A stretch of 64,000 nt of DNA from Bacillota bacterium (GCA_023426125.1 JAFABI010000105.1:1-64000); one strand, 5' to 3'. Positions 43,688 through 52,887 are shown, counted from the stretch's first letter. Numbers and translations are program-made. Notes: generated from the letters alone by a model not told the origin.

Positions 43688-43868
43688 TCCTTCACCTTCT
43701 TTACAAGAAATCCTTCATCCTGCACAACAAATCTCCGCAGCGCATGGCTTCCAGCTTTGCACCAGGCAAAGCTGTTCAAGAGCCCGCCGCTTTTGCCGGC
43801 AGTGTATAAATGCCGATACCATTCAGTATAGCATACATTGCTCATTTCGTCCCGGCTTCAAACTGAAT

Positions 43869-44099
43869 CTTCAATTCGCAATTTGTCTTGACATGAATCC
43901 GAATAAGTGTAGGGGCGCGCATTGCGCGTCCGCAAATGTAATCCTGAGTCAAACAGCTACCCGGACGGCCAATGGCCGCCCCTACACTGAATGCTTTACG
44001 GCCAAATGGCCCTCGTACATCGAATTGCCTTATGACAATGCCCCATGCATCAAGCTTTTTCACACCAATGACGGATAAATTTCATATTGCGAATTGAAG
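43869..44099. repeat. Composite repeat: R1 core nested in R2-type arms
   Basis: CTTCAATTCGCAAT (43869-43882) and its exact complement (44086-44099) bound 231 bp. An R1 core (inverted orientation, GTAGGGGCGCGCATTGCGCG to GGCCAATGGCCGCCCCTAC, 43909-43988) lies inside. The right arm is inside the end of the methyltransferase gene. Confidence 0.75.
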
Positions 44100-44872
44100 A
44101 ACTGAATGTGCAGTATCTGGCTTCTGTTTCTTGTCGAGGGTATGACATTCATTATCCGGAAGAAAAGAGATTGGCGGTCTTTGAGCAAATCCCCCGTACT
44201 CCATGAGCGTACCAACCGGATGCCGGGATTCAGGCTTTCAATGTCCCTTGCTTTGTCCAGCCCCCACAGAAACGTACTGCTAATGCCTTTGCCGGCAAAA
44301 AAGCTGTGGACGGCGTCAAAGTACATATGCGCTCCTGGAAAATGGCCGGACAGCAGGTGAAATATCCGTCTGACATCCTCTTCCGGAAAGTACATGAGCA
44401 ATCCTTCCGCAACGATTACGGTGCTGCCGCCGTCAATCCCGCCAAGCTCCCCCGTCCAGGTATTGTCCAGTACTGATTTGGAAATAAAACGGATACGCTC
44501 ATTTTCCGTAAAGAATTTTCTTCTGAGGGCTATAACTTCCGGCAAGTCAAGCTCGAAGCACTTTAACCGGCCGTTGTCGATTCTGCATATCCGTGTGTCC
44601 AGCCCGGCCCCTAAATTAATGATGGTAGTGTCAGGGTTCTTCGAGAGCAGCCTTCTGATTTCATCATCAATCACCTTTGTTCGCGCCAGAATACCCAGCG
44701 TGGCGATTTCACCGCCATCCACGGTTACACCGCCGGTTTCTACCTGTGCCATAATCTCAGCCGCTTTTTCATCACGAATCACGGGATTGCTTTGTTTCAT
44801 CTCCATAGCCCGCGCCGCCAGCGGGATAAAAAGCGTTTTAGAGACAGACGCCTGCATGTTCTCAATATTCAT
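44060..44872 (-). CDS. LCMT-like class I SAM methyltransferase
   Basis: A 270-residue methyltransferase of the leucine-carboxyl-methyltransferase-like group. The SAM-binding motif is TTIINLGAGLDTRICR near residue 92, preceded by the family motif ARTKVIDDEIR and followed by FELDLPEVIALRRKF and VIVAEGLLMYFPEEDV. In bacteria these are often O-methyltransferases linked to polyketides or toxins; the substrate is unknown. The start overlaps the upstream gene by 4 bp (ATGA). The last 13 residues (from FFNSQYEIYPSLV) and stop are encoded by the arm of the composite repeat, so the native C-terminus appears replaced. Confidence 0.85.
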   Translation of the reverse strand: MNIENMQASVSKTLFIPLAARAMEMKQSNPVIRDEKAAEIMAQVETGGVTVDGGEIATLGILARTKVIDDEIRRLLSKNPDTTIINLGAGLDTRICRIDNGRLKCFELDLPEVIALRRKFFTENERIRFISKSVLDNTWTGELGGIDGGSTVIVAEGLLMYFPEEDVRRIFHLLSGHFPGAHMYFDAVHSFFAGKGISSTFLWGLDKARDIESLNPGIRLVRSWSTGDLLKDRQSLFFRIMNVIPSTRNRSQILHIQFFNSQYEIYPSLV

Positions 44873-45240
44873 CCCCGGTCGCCCCTTTCCGTTTTGAACC
44901 GTGTCCCGCAGATACCGCAGCTTTTCTCGGTGCCGGTAACTTGCCTGCTTCCACAGGACTGGCACTCATATCGTCCGCTTTCAAGCGCCAGTTTCTTTTT
45001 CCTTCCGGTGGCATATCGCCGGTGGATTTTTTTATCCTGATAAAATTCAACAGCAAGCAACCCGGCTAAAAACACCAGGATAAGAAAACCGGCTCCAACC
45101 GATGTATACATTAATGCTGAGAAGAATGCTGCCTGAAGGATCCGATCAAAAAAATAGCAGCAAAACGGAATCACCGTAAGGAACAACATTGCCAGTCCCC
45201 AAATTTTGTGACCGTATCCAATGGAGTTAATCTTTTTCAT
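44869..45240 (-). CDS. Membrane protein with C-terminal zinc ribbon
   Basis: A 123-residue protein with two membrane segments near residues 12-32 and 40-64 and a C-terminal cytoplasmic zinc ribbon (CQSCGSRQVTGTEKSCGICG). Not a recognised family. It is translationally coupled to the methyltransferase, implying a joint function at the membrane. The promoter at 45280-45314 is overlapped by a perfect palindrome. Confidence 0.75.
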   Translation of the reverse strand: MKKINSIGYGHKIWGLAMLFLTVIPFCCYFFDRILQAAFFSALMYTSVGAGFLILVFLAGLLAVEFYQDKKIHRRYATGRKKKLALESGRYECQSCGSRQVTGTEKSCGICGTRFKTERGDRG

Positions 45241-45279
45241 GATACAGCCTCCGTATACGAACTAAAAATATTAATTAGT

Positions 45280-45314
45280 ATGTATAGTATACATTATTTA
45301 TATGACCCTGTCAA
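45280..45314 (-). promoter_or_regulatory. Promoter with palindromic operator
   Basis: TTGACA (45309-45314), 17-bp spacer, TATACT (45286-45291), leftward. ATGTATAGTATACAT (45280-45294), a 7-bp perfect dyad, covers the -10. It is similar to PadR-type ATGT/ACAT sites, but no PadR gene is nearby. The remaining 220 bp to the yfhO start contain no gene. Confidence 0.75.
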
Positions 45315-45532
45315 TTTGAAATTCGTGAAACTGGATAGGCCTTTGCACCATATTTATTGCAGAGCAAAGAGACAAAATCATCCTATACGCAACACGTATA
45401 TTTTCATTTGAACATTTTAACACGGAATTACGTCTATAACATCAATTGTATCTTGAAAAAATTGTCTACATATGCAAAACTATAGAAGTGTAAAATGAAA
45501 ATACGAATTAAAAAGAAGAAAGGGAGTCCGCC

Positions 45533-48157
45533 TTGAAGTTTGCAGCTGAAGTTAAAAGACAGTCCGTCTTGTTTATACGAAAGAATCACGTAATCCTCCT
45601 GTCGTTTTTTTTACCGGCATTTATCCTGGAGCTTGCTTATGCGGTTCATGGCATTTTCCCTTTTGCAAAATGGGACGTGCTTATCATAGATCTTTACCAT
45701 CAATACGCTCCGTTTATCTCGGATCTGCAGGACAAGATCCGCTCGCTGTCGAGCCTTCTGTATTCCTGGGAAGGCGGCCTCGGAACGAATTACCTTCCTT
45801 TGTTCGGGTACTACCTGGCCAGCCCGCTCAATTTGCTGGCAGTTCTGTTTCCCAAAAACCTGCTCACGGAGGCCGTGCTCTTTTTAACACTATTGAAGGT
45901 GGGTCTGGCCGGAGCCTGCTTTTCCGTTTACCTTAAGGGTGTGCACCGTAAACAGAGCATTATTACGTCCGCTTTCTCCCTGCTCTATGCCCTCTCCGGC
46001 TATGTGCTGGTATTTTCCTGGAATATCATGTGGATGGACTCCATTTATCTCCTGCCTTTGATCATGCTGGGTCTGGTAAAGCTGGTCCGGGACGGACGAG
46101 GCCTTTTCTACTGCATTACGTTGGCCATAGCCCTGTTTTCCAATTTCTACATGGGTTTCTTTATCTGCTTTTTCACTTTGCTGTATTATCCGGTATGCCT
46201 CTTTCAGTATAATGACATTGGAAAACGGGGTACAAAATTAAAAAAGACAGGGATGTTTGCTGGCTATTCCCTCCTGTCTGCCGGATTATCTGCCATACTG
46301 CTGCTTCCGACGTATTTCGACCTACAGACGACATCGGCGGCCAATAATATATTTCCAAAAACCTTGACCCACTATTTCGATATGTTCGATTTTGTCACCC
46401 GGCATTTCACCTTCGCCACGCCTTCCATCCGCGAAGGCATGCCCAACCTATATAGTGGAATTGTCGTACTGATCCTTCTGCCCGTTTACTTTTTCAGCAA
46501 AAGCATCCGCATGAAGGAAAAATTTCTGCATCTGTCCCTCCTTCTGGTGCTGATCCTGAGCTTCAACATGGATATTCTGAATTTGATATGGCATGGCATG
46601 CATTTTCCAAACCAGATTCCCTACCGGTTTTCCTTTGTCTATATTTTTCTGGTCCTGTCCATGTGCTACAAGGCATTTGACAGCCTGAAGGAATTTACCG
46701 GCAAACAGATAGGCGCCATCTGTTTAACCATTCTGGGCCTGGTGTTTATCGCGCAAAAATTTGACGATCTGAAGCTGGATTATCTCACCATGTATGCAAG
46801 CATGGCCTTTCTTATTGCGTACGCCGCCGCCTTTACCGTTGACCGTGCAAAGAATATCCTGCCGTCCTCCAGGCTTTTGATCATCCTGCTGGTGATCATG
46901 TCCGAAGTGGTAGCAAATACAATTCTTACCATCAACAAGATTGATTGGGTTGAAGGCTATTCCGTGCGGGAGGGGTATGCAAGCGGCAAGGAAGTGGCGG
47001 AAATCCGTGCCCGCATTGCCGGTATCGCAGCGGAGGATAAAGACTTTTACCGTATGGAAATAATGCCTCCTAAAACCACCAACGACCCATACCTGTACAA
47101 TTACCGCGGACTTTCCTATTTTTCTTCAACCTCCTCCAAGCAGCCGGTGAAGATGCTGGAAAATCTGGGCTACCACAGCAACGGCATCAACAGCTGCGTA
47201 TATGAAGGGTCCACACCGGTACTGGATTCACTTTTCGGCATAAAATATTTGATTTACCGTTCCATGAACATCGAGGAAAATCTATATAAGAAGACCTCCT
47301 CCACCGATGAGATCACGGTCTTTACAAATCCCTACGCCCTGTCCCCGGGCTTCCTGGCGCCCGCCGGCATGAAAAACTTCCACAGTTCCTCCTCCAATGC
47401 TTTGGACGCTCAGAACAGTCTCATAAACAGCATCTGCGGCGTAAAGGATATTTTCACCCCAATCGACCAGAAGCCGGGAACCAACTATAACCTGACGTAC
47501 AGCGGCACCGGCACGAAATACTATAGCTTCACCCGCACCAATAAGGACGCAGGCTCTACGGCAAAGGTCCAGATCAAGGTGGAAAAGGACCAGCAGGTCT
47601 ACCTTTACTATGAGTCGCCCTCAAATATGAAAGGCAGTGCCTTCGTAATGGTAAACGGCAAAAAGGTGGATTTTAATCCCAGGCATTCCACCCTTATCAA
47701 CCTGGGCTTCTGCAAGGCGGGGACCCTCCCCGAAATGGAAATCACCTTCGACAAGGCCGCTCCCGAGTCCGGCAGGTTTGAGGTGTATGCCTGCGGCCTG
47801 GACATTCCCGCCTTTGAAAAGGCGATGTCCCTTATACGGGAAAAGGAAATGACCGTTGAAAAATTTACGGATACCGGCATGCGCGGCAGCATAAAGGCGG
47901 AGGATGCAGGCTTCATGGTGATGTCGGTGCTCTATGACAAGGGCTGGCATGTAAAAGTAGACGGCAAGGAAGTGGAAACAACTGCAATTGACGGATGCCT
48001 GCTGGGTTTTGAACTGGCCAAGGGACAGCACGAGATTGAAATGTGGTTTATTCCTGACAAATTTATGATGGGTCTGGCGATTTCTTCCGTTTCCCTCCTG
48101 ATACTTATTTTGCTTGTGGTGCTCAGTAAGAAAAAGAGATACCGGTATGGCGCTTAA
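45533..48157 (+). CDS. yfhO: YfhO-family membrane protein
   Basis: An 874-residue integral membrane protein with an N-terminal segment, a loop KWDVLIIDLYHQYAPFISDL, about 12 membrane segments to residue 470, then a large extracytoplasmic domain of about 370 residues and a final segment near 845-865. The family is GT-C-like; Bacillus YfhO is implicated in glycosylation of lipoteichoic acid. Here a similar sugar-transfer role on the outer face is inferred. Translation starts at TTG with GGGAG six bases upstream. Followed by a perfect 60-bp palindrome and a terminator. Confidence 0.92.
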   Translation: MKFAAEVKRQSVLFIRKNHVILLSFFLPAFILELAYAVHGIFPFAKWDVLIIDLYHQYAPFISDLQDKIRSLSSLLYSWEGGLGTNYLPLFGYYLASPLNLLAVLFPKNLLTEAVLFLTLLKVGLAGACFSVYLKGVHRKQSIITSAFSLLYALSGYVLVFSWNIMWMDSIYLLPLIMLGLVKLVRDGRGLFYCITLAIALFSNFYMGFFICFFTLLYYPVCLFQYNDIGKRGTKLKKTGMFAGYSLLSAGLSAILLLPTYFDLQTTSAANNIFPKTLTHYFDMFDFVTRHFTFATPSIREGMPNLYSGIVVLILLPVYFFSKSIRMKEKFLHLSLLLVLILSFNMDILNLIWHGMHFPNQIPYRFSFVYIFLVLSMCYKAFDSLKEFTGKQIGAICLTILGLVFIAQKFDDLKLDYLTMYASMAFLIAYAAAFTVDRAKNILPSSRLLIILLVIMSEVVANTILTINKIDWVEGYSVREGYASGKEVAEIRARIAGIAAEDKDFYRMEIMPPKTTNDPYLYNYRGLSYFSSTSSKQPVKMLENLGYHSNGINSCVYEGSTPVLDSLFGIKYLIYRSMNIEENLYKKTSSTDEITVFTNPYALSPGFLAPAGMKNFHSSSSNALDAQNSLINSICGVKDIFTPIDQKPGTNYNLTYSGTGTKYYSFTRTNKDAGSTAKVQIKVEKDQQVYLYYESPSNMKGSAFVMVNGKKVDFNPRHSTLINLGFCKAGTLPEMEITFDKAAPESGRFEVYACGLDIPAFEKAMSLIREKEMTVEKFTDTGMRGSIKAEDAGFMVMSVLYDKGWHVKVDGKEVETTAIDGCLLGFELAKGQHEIEMWFIPDKFMMGLAISSVSLLILILLVVLSKKKRYRYGA

Positions 48158-48190
48158 TGATGCCGCTGCATTTTTTCATCCCCAGCCGCG

Positions 48191-48250
48191 CATGTCAAGG
48201 GGACAGGTACATTGACACTCAAGTGTCAATGTACCTGTCCCCTTGACATG
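48191..48250. repeat. Near-perfect 60-bp palindrome
   Basis: Two 29-bp arms that match exactly (CATGTCAAGGGGACAGG ... in the first, 48191-48219; complement 48222-48250) around two bases. It would extrude as a long hairpin and is a substrate type for SbcCD. It lies 34 bp after yfhO. Confidence 0.9.
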
Positions 48251-48283
48251 CAACCTGTGTCATTGCTGTGAAACTCATATCCT

Positions 48284-48320
48284 GTAGGGGCGTGCGCATT
48301 GCACGCCCCTACACTTTTTT
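48284..48320 (+). terminator. R1-derived terminator
   Basis: GTAGGGGCGTGC (48284-48295), five-base loop, exact complement (48301-48312), then six T. The stem is the outer part of an R1 repeat reduced to its ends; it ends the yfhO transcript. Confidence 0.8.
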
Positions 48321-48556
48321 CATCCTGCCTTTATGGAGCAGATGAAATACTTCTTATTGTTTATAATCATTCTGTGATTTCTTTTGTTTATTTCAGTTAC
48401 AGTCAAAGCCTTCTGTTTCCTGTCGGAAATGTCGAACACTTCTATCATTGCACCATCCCCGACAACCTTGCTGAAAAACATATCCGGCTTGTCGCTTCTC
48501 AGGCAGTGTTTGCCGATCAGCACATTTCGTACCGGTGTAACCATTAAAATAACCAT
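48320..48556 (-). CDS. Small hypothetical protein
   Basis: A 78-residue basic protein (starts MVILMVTPVRNVLIGKHC, contains VVGDGAMIEVFDISDRKQKALTV), beta-rich, without a recognised domain. AGAGGTGG lies upstream. It starts 13 bp after ykuK-like gene on the same strand, so it is probably translated from the same mRNA. Function unknown. Confidence 0.65.
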   Translation of the reverse strand: MVILMVTPVRNVLIGKHCLRSDKPDMFFSKVVGDGAMIEVFDISDRKQKALTVTEINKRNHRMIINNKKYFICSIKAG

Positions 48557-48569
48557 ACCCTACCACCTC

Positions 48570-49088
48570 TTAACCAACCTTGATCTTCTTGCTGTGTCTG
48601 CTTGGACAGCCGCTTGCCGCAAAGGCGTCAGGCCTGATTTTTGCATCATCCCCACCCGCGCCCCTGGATTGCCCGGCCATTTTTCTGATAAGCTTTCTCA
48701 TTTCTCCCTTTGTCCCCATGTCTATCTGTGCTTCAAGCCTGCAATCAAAGTTTTCATATTTTACAGTAAAATCGCATAATGCATCGATCAGGGATTCTTT
48801 CAATGCATTAACCATTTCCTGGGTAATCTCGGTCTCTCTCGAGATCTTGTCTTTAAGGCTTTCATACAGCTTGTTGTCTATCCGCCGGCTGATACAGCAC
48901 CATGCGCCCTGGCCTACCCTGTGAACATGAATTCCTGTGGCAAAACAGGTGTAACTTCCTTTCACCTGGGAGTCCGTTCCGACCGCGATCCGGTATGCGC
49001 CGTCCGGATTGGTTTTTATAAAATATTTGATGCACGCTACCACATCTGCGAAGCTCAAATCCTTTTGCAATGAATTAAAAAAACTCAT
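48570..49088 (-). CDS. YkuK-family (DUF458) RNase H-like protein
   Basis: A 172-residue protein of the YkuK/DUF458 family, predicted to have an RNase H-like fold. Visible are YRIAVGTDSQVKGSYTCFATGI with the conserved Asp, IHVHRVGQGAWCC, and KYENFDCRLEAQIDMGTKGEMRKLI with further acidic residues. The nucleic-acid substrate is not established. It is followed closely by a small hypothetical gene. Confidence 0.85.
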   Translation of the reverse strand: MSFFNSLQKDLSFADVVACIKYFIKTNPDGAYRIAVGTDSQVKGSYTCFATGIHVHRVGQGAWCCISRRIDNKLYESLKDKISRETEITQEMVNALKESLIDALCDFTVKYENFDCRLEAQIDMGTKGEMRKLIRKMAGQSRGAGGDDAKIRPDAFAASGCPSRHSKKIKVG

Positions 49089-49217
49089 ACTATCACCCGC
49101 TTTATTTTATGTAGGATCAGATCCATCCTTTGGGCAATACCGCAAATAAAAAGCGGCTAAATCCAATCTACCGGACTTAACCACTCTGTTTGGGTAAATG
49201 CTTTATTACAATCCCTT

Positions 49218-49367
49218 TTATAAAATCTCATCCGGGCATAATCGTTTCACGCATCTGTACAGTTGAGGATCAAGTCCATGTGCACATAAACCGGAAGCTT
49301 TTTTATGTGGCAGTCCCATTGCCGTATTCAATTGTTGTTCAAGCCGTGTGTTTTTATGTAGATACAT
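49218..49367 (-). CDS. Small hypothetical protein
   Basis: A 49-residue frame starting MYLHKNTRLEQQLNTAMGL with a strong ribosome site (AAGGGAGG, seven bases). It ends KRLCPDEIL. Size suggests a Spo0E-like phosphatase, but the SxxxD motif is not present. Not recognised. Confidence 0.55.
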   Translation of the reverse strand: MYLHKNTRLEQQLNTAMGLPHKKASGLCAHGLDPQLYRCVKRLCPDEIL

Positions 49368-49687
49368 TGATAATCCTCCCTTCAAGGTATTTTCCAGCTG
49401 AACCAATGTACTTTTTGTCTGCAGTTCTTCTTCACGCCCTTGCAACTCTTAAAATGTCACTTTTTTTCAAGCGTATTGCTATGTATTTTACCAGATCGCG
49501 CCACCAGTGTCAATATTTTTCCAATTTTGTAATTGTATTGTAATATATGTCCCATCAAAGGAAAATGTTAATATCCCTCTACCCATTTATCTGTGAAAAG
49601 TGATTTGCGGAAAAAAAATGAATAGAAACATATACAATGAAAGAAAGTATAAGAGCTATATCCTGAGAAATACAGCTCTCTTTGCCA

Positions 49688-50278
49688 TTATCGCTTCAAA
49701 GCCTTCCTTACAGCCATTACCACAGGTATTACGACAATGGCTGCGATAGCTGCCTCCGGCACGCCATTGGTCACGGCAATGCCATAAATAACTGTCGCTG
49801 CCGTATCTGCACTGATTCCCCTTGTTTCTGCAAACTGAACGGCATATAGCAGATAAATGGCGCTCAAAACGCCGAAGGTATTGGTCAGGGAGCCTGCAAT
49901 CGCTCCAACGCCCAGCTTGACCAATTGATTTTTTATAAAAGGTAAATTGTAGCAATAATAAGCCGTTACGCCGATAAGTATTCTTGGAATAACCGATACA
50001 ACCGGGTTCAGGAATGCAAAAGACAGAATGTTCGGGCTCATGATATTCTGAAAGATGCTGAAAAGCCCAAAAATAAGCCCGATAGCCATTCCGACAACAG
50101 GTCCTTCCAATATTGCTCCGATAATAACGGGAATTTGCATGATGGTGGCCTTTGCCATAGGGAGGGGAATAAACCCGACCCCGGTAGAGCCTAAGACAAT
50201 TGTGATGGCAGATAACATTCCGATGATTGCTATCTGTCTTGTGCCAAACTTTGGTACTGCTCCGGTATTTTTATTCAT
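49688..50278 (-). CDS. ECF transporter S component
   Basis: Membrane protein of 196 residues with five to six segments, the substrate-binding subunit of an energy-coupling-factor vitamin importer. MLSAITIVLGSTGVGFIPLPMAKATIMQIPVIIGAILEGP is typical of the PF12822 group (pantothenate/other vitamins), including the Ala-rich helix that docks EcfT. No ECF ATPases are near, so it would use shared ECF modules. GGAGGTTA precedes the ATG. No riboswitch is recognised in the leader, so the vitamin cannot be named. Confidence 0.88.
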   Translation of the reverse strand: MNKNTGAVPKFGTRQIAIIGMLSAITIVLGSTGVGFIPLPMAKATIMQIPVIIGAILEGPVVGMAIGLIFGLFSIFQNIMSPNILSFAFLNPVVSVIPRILIGVTAYYCYNLPFIKNQLVKLGVGAIAGSLTNTFGVLSAIYLLYAVQFAETRGISADTAATVIYGIAVTNGVPEAAIAAIVVIPVVMAVRKALKR

Positions 50279-50545
50279 GATAACCTCCGCTCTTATTCCA
50301 TACGGATATAAGTCGTTAACCCCTATAATCTATTTTCAGTTCGGTTTCTCAGGAATACCGACTGTGAATTTATATTACCATATTTTTATTGCAGTGGCTA
50401 TAAGAAATTCCGCTATGAGCGCCTCATGCCATAAAACCGTGGCAAAAGTGAAGCAGTTTGCCCGGGAATGTGAAATATTTTTCTGTACATGGTAAAATAG
50501 AGTCAGAGGCAATTTACCGGAATATGCGGGGACCTGGAGAATAAA

Positions 50546-51244
50546 ATGGCGGAAAAAAAATTGATTTATATTGCGGATGATGAAATAAATATATGCAATA
50601 TCATTAAATCCTTTCTTGTCAGGGAAGGCTATGACGTAGAAACCTTCAACGACGGACGTTCAGTGCTGGACGCCTTTAAACGGAGGCCTGCGGACATGCT
50701 GGTCATCGATATCATGATGCCCGAATTGGATGGCTTCTCCCTTTGTTCATCCATCCGGCAGTTAAGCTCCGTACCCATTATCATTGTATCTGCCAAAGAT
50801 ACCGAAACGGATAAAATCGCCGGGCTTACCCTGGGCAGCGACGATTACATGACCAAGCCCTTCAGTCCGATGGAGCTTATCGCACGGATAAAAAGCATCT
50901 TCCGTAGAATCGAACTGGACAATATGAAGCAAAACAACGGCTGTGAAATCAATATCTCAGACCTGGTAATCAATATAAATACAAAGCAGGCCGAAGTAAA
51001 TGGAAAAAATATCGGGTTAACCGGCATGGAGCTTTCGCTGCTTTGTTATCTTGCGGCAAACAAAAGCAAGGCTGTAAGCCGCAGCGAGCTGCTGGACAAG
51101 GTCTGGGGATTCGAAAACGAAGTGGAAACCAGGGCCACCGACGATATGATCAAAAGAATCCGGAAAAAGCTTGCAGACAGCGGTTCGGCATTGAAAATCG
51201 AAACCATATGGGGCTATGGCTTCAAAATCGCCGATAAGGAATAA
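50546..51244 (+). CDS. OmpR-family response regulator, orphan
   Basis: A 232-residue regulator. The receiver has ADDE near residue 11, phospho-acceptor Asp in LVIDIMMPELDG near 54 and Lys in MTKPFSP near 104; a winged-helix domain occupies residues 135-230 (LTGMELSLLCYLAANKSKAVSR, ATDDMIKRIRKKL, IWGYGFKI). ACCTGGAGAA precedes the ATG. No histidine kinase gene follows, which is unusual for this family. Confidence 0.93.
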   Translation: MAEKKLIYIADDEINICNIIKSFLVREGYDVETFNDGRSVLDAFKRRPADMLVIDIMMPELDGFSLCSSIRQLSSVPIIIVSAKDTETDKIAGLTLGSDDYMTKPFSPMELIARIKSIFRRIELDNMKQNNGCEINISDLVININTKQAEVNGKNIGLTGMELSLLCYLAANKSKAVSRSELLDKVWGFENEVETRATDDMIKRIRKKLADSGSALKIETIWGYGFKIADKE

Positions 51245-51360
51245 CCGATCGAAGCCCTGTTACCTCAAGCAAATCCTCTACTATCCAAGCGTGAAATGCG
51301 GAAAGCTTTTTGGGATAAAATCCTCTATTTTGGGACATCACTTATATAGAGGTGATTTTT

Positions 51361-51648
51361 TTGCGCGTAAGAAGAAGGAATACTCCGGATATCGGTATTG
51401 CAAGGAACGATAATGAAAGCCTGGCGATCGCTGAGGCGTTGAATCTGATCAGTGGTAATAACCCCCAACTGGGTACAGCAGCAAACTCCTCAGACGGGGG
51501 TGGTTGTGGGGACAAACCGTCCGGGTGTACGATTACTACTTGTGCCATTCGCTTCGAAGCTTTAACTGAAGCTGTTAAAGGCTTTTGTCTTCATCCGTTG
51601 ACCAGAAGGTCTTTTTTCTTTTGCTCCAGCTGTTTCAGCCGGTTCTGA
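51361..51648 (+). CDS. Cysteine-rich small ORF, uncertain
   Basis: A 95-residue frame starting at TTG with GAGGTG six bases upstream. Basic N-terminus (RVRRRNTP), a helical middle (SLAIAEALNLI), then a Gly/Cys segment DGGGCGDKPSGCTITTCAIR. The frame then runs through a hairpin (near 51557-51590) into the end of the convergent coiled-coil gene. The leader-like front and Cys-rich segment resemble a modified-peptide precursor, but no maturation genes are near. It could be spurious. Confidence 0.35.
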   Translation: MRVRRRNTPDIGIARNDNESLAIAEALNLISGNNPQLGTAANSSDGGGCGDKPSGCTITTCAIRFEALTEAVKGFCLHPLTRRSFFFCSSCFSRF

Positions 51649-52529
51649 ATCTCCGAGACATTGTTGTCCAGCTTATATACGATTCCGCTGATTTTGTCCC
51701 GCAGCCCGGACACCTGTTCGTTGTCTTCCCGTATCCGCCCGCGGACGTTCAAATCGGTAAAAATATTATCAAACCAGAAATCAACGGCTCTTGTGGTTGA
51801 ATCAATACCGTCCAGGCTCGTTACACCGGACAGGCTCAAATCCTTCAGTTCCTTTTGCAAATCCTCTATTTGGGAATTCAGGGTGTTGAGGTCGTCCGCC
51901 GCATTATCGATATGGCTGTATTTGGCAATGTGACTGATGATTCCGCCCCTGGACCAGACGTCAAAGGTAGCCCAGCCTTCTGCGCTGTCCAGATGGTCCA
52001 AGACACACCGCGCGGTGGACATTGCCCGTTTGCCTGCCCTTATTGCTTCTTCCGCTTCGACAAGCTGTTTTGACAGAGCGTCCTGTTCTGCCTCCAGTTC
52101 CCTGTATTTCATCGAGACCTCGCTGCTATTGTCAGCTCTAATCAATTCCTCACGCTTTTTTAACTCCTCTTCGTACCGTCTGCTCTCCTGCTGCAAAAAA
52201 GACAGCCGCTTTTCCGATTCTTCCTTTTCTTTTCTCAGCTCTCTGACCCTGACGCTTGCCTTGTCATATTCCAATTTCGCCGCCAGCATTTCCCGGGTTT
52301 CCTTCTCCATTTTGTCTTCGTATCTGCCGAAGTTCTTTAATAATATGGCTGACAGGGAATTCTTCTGCAAATTTTCCACATCAAGGGATTCTTCCTTATA
52401 TTCGTCCAGCAGCTTGTTTACATTTTCCTCTGCTTCCCTGATTTTGCCGTCCAGGATCCGCACTTTTTCCTTCAACGTCGGCAGGAATGCCAGGTTTTTT
52501 CTTATTTCCAGCAAATCTTCATTTTCCAT
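51591..52529 (-). CDS. Coiled-coil protein of unknown function
   Basis: A 312-residue, highly charged protein. Residues about 10-175 and 215-310 are predicted coiled coil, with heptad-like runs (REAEENVNKLLDEYKEE; ELRKEKEESEKRLSFLQQE). Between them a short globular segment reads SAEGWATFDVWSRGGIISHIAKYSHIDNA, probably the conserved part. No signal peptide or membrane segment. The family is not recognised; it may be structural. No linked genes on the same strand. Confidence 0.75.
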   Translation of the reverse strand: MENEDLLEIRKNLAFLPTLKEKVRILDGKIREAEENVNKLLDEYKEESLDVENLQKNSLSAILLKNFGRYEDKMEKETREMLAAKLEYDKASVRVRELRKEKEESEKRLSFLQQESRRYEEELKKREELIRADNSSEVSMKYRELEAEQDALSKQLVEAEEAIRAGKRAMSTARCVLDHLDSAEGWATFDVWSRGGIISHIAKYSHIDNAADDLNTLNSQIEDLQKELKDLSLSGVTSLDGIDSTTRAVDFWFDNIFTDLNVRGRIREDNEQVSGLRDKISGIVYKLDNNVSEIQNRLKQLEQKKKDLLVNG

Positions 52530-52603
52530 ATCCGCTTCCCTCCAAAGTGATTCATTCCTTTCTATTATACCGGGTATAATGGAAAAAGGTCTGTGGCAAT
52601 TTT

Positions 52604-52640
52604 TGCGACAGGGTGCGAGAGGGGACGGTCCTTTGTCGCA
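52604..52640. repeat. R3 small palindrome
   Basis: TGCGACA (52604-52610) and TGTCGCA (52634-52640) flank GAGGGGACGGTCC. One of several TGCGACA dyads. Confidence 0.55.
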
Positions 52641-52665
52641 TTTCCCTTGGGCGGGGCTGAACCCG

Positions 52666-52878
52666 TCAATTCAGAACGTTCTGCTGATCCCAGAAGGTAA
52701 AGTCGGCCATGATGGATGAATTCTTTTCCGGAATAAAATACAGCGAATCACCTGCAGCTACACTTATCGTAATGTCACGGCTCTGAGGACTTCCATAGGA
52801 AACTGTCCCCGGATTCCAAACAGGGCTTGCGTTCAGCAATATCCTGGGGATCACGCCATCCCCTCCGCCAGACGGCAT
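52666..52878 (-). pseudogene. C-terminal relic of a secreted beta-sandwich domain
   Basis: The frame reads GVIPRILLNASPVWNPG, then DITISVAAGDSLYFIPEKNS and ADFTFWDQQ before the stop. This pattern, with VxAGDxxYFxV and a TxWDP-like end, is the C-terminal strand set of carbohydrate-active or surface proteins. There is no signal peptide and the rest is absent, so it is probably a remnant. It begins 10 bp after the dehydrogenase stop. Confidence 0.5.
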
Positions 52879-52887
52879 AAGTCCGGG

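Noticed and set aside
43560..44078. 172-residue open frame on the plus strand
   Set aside because: Antisense to the TetR gene and continues through the composite repeat; no ribosome site.
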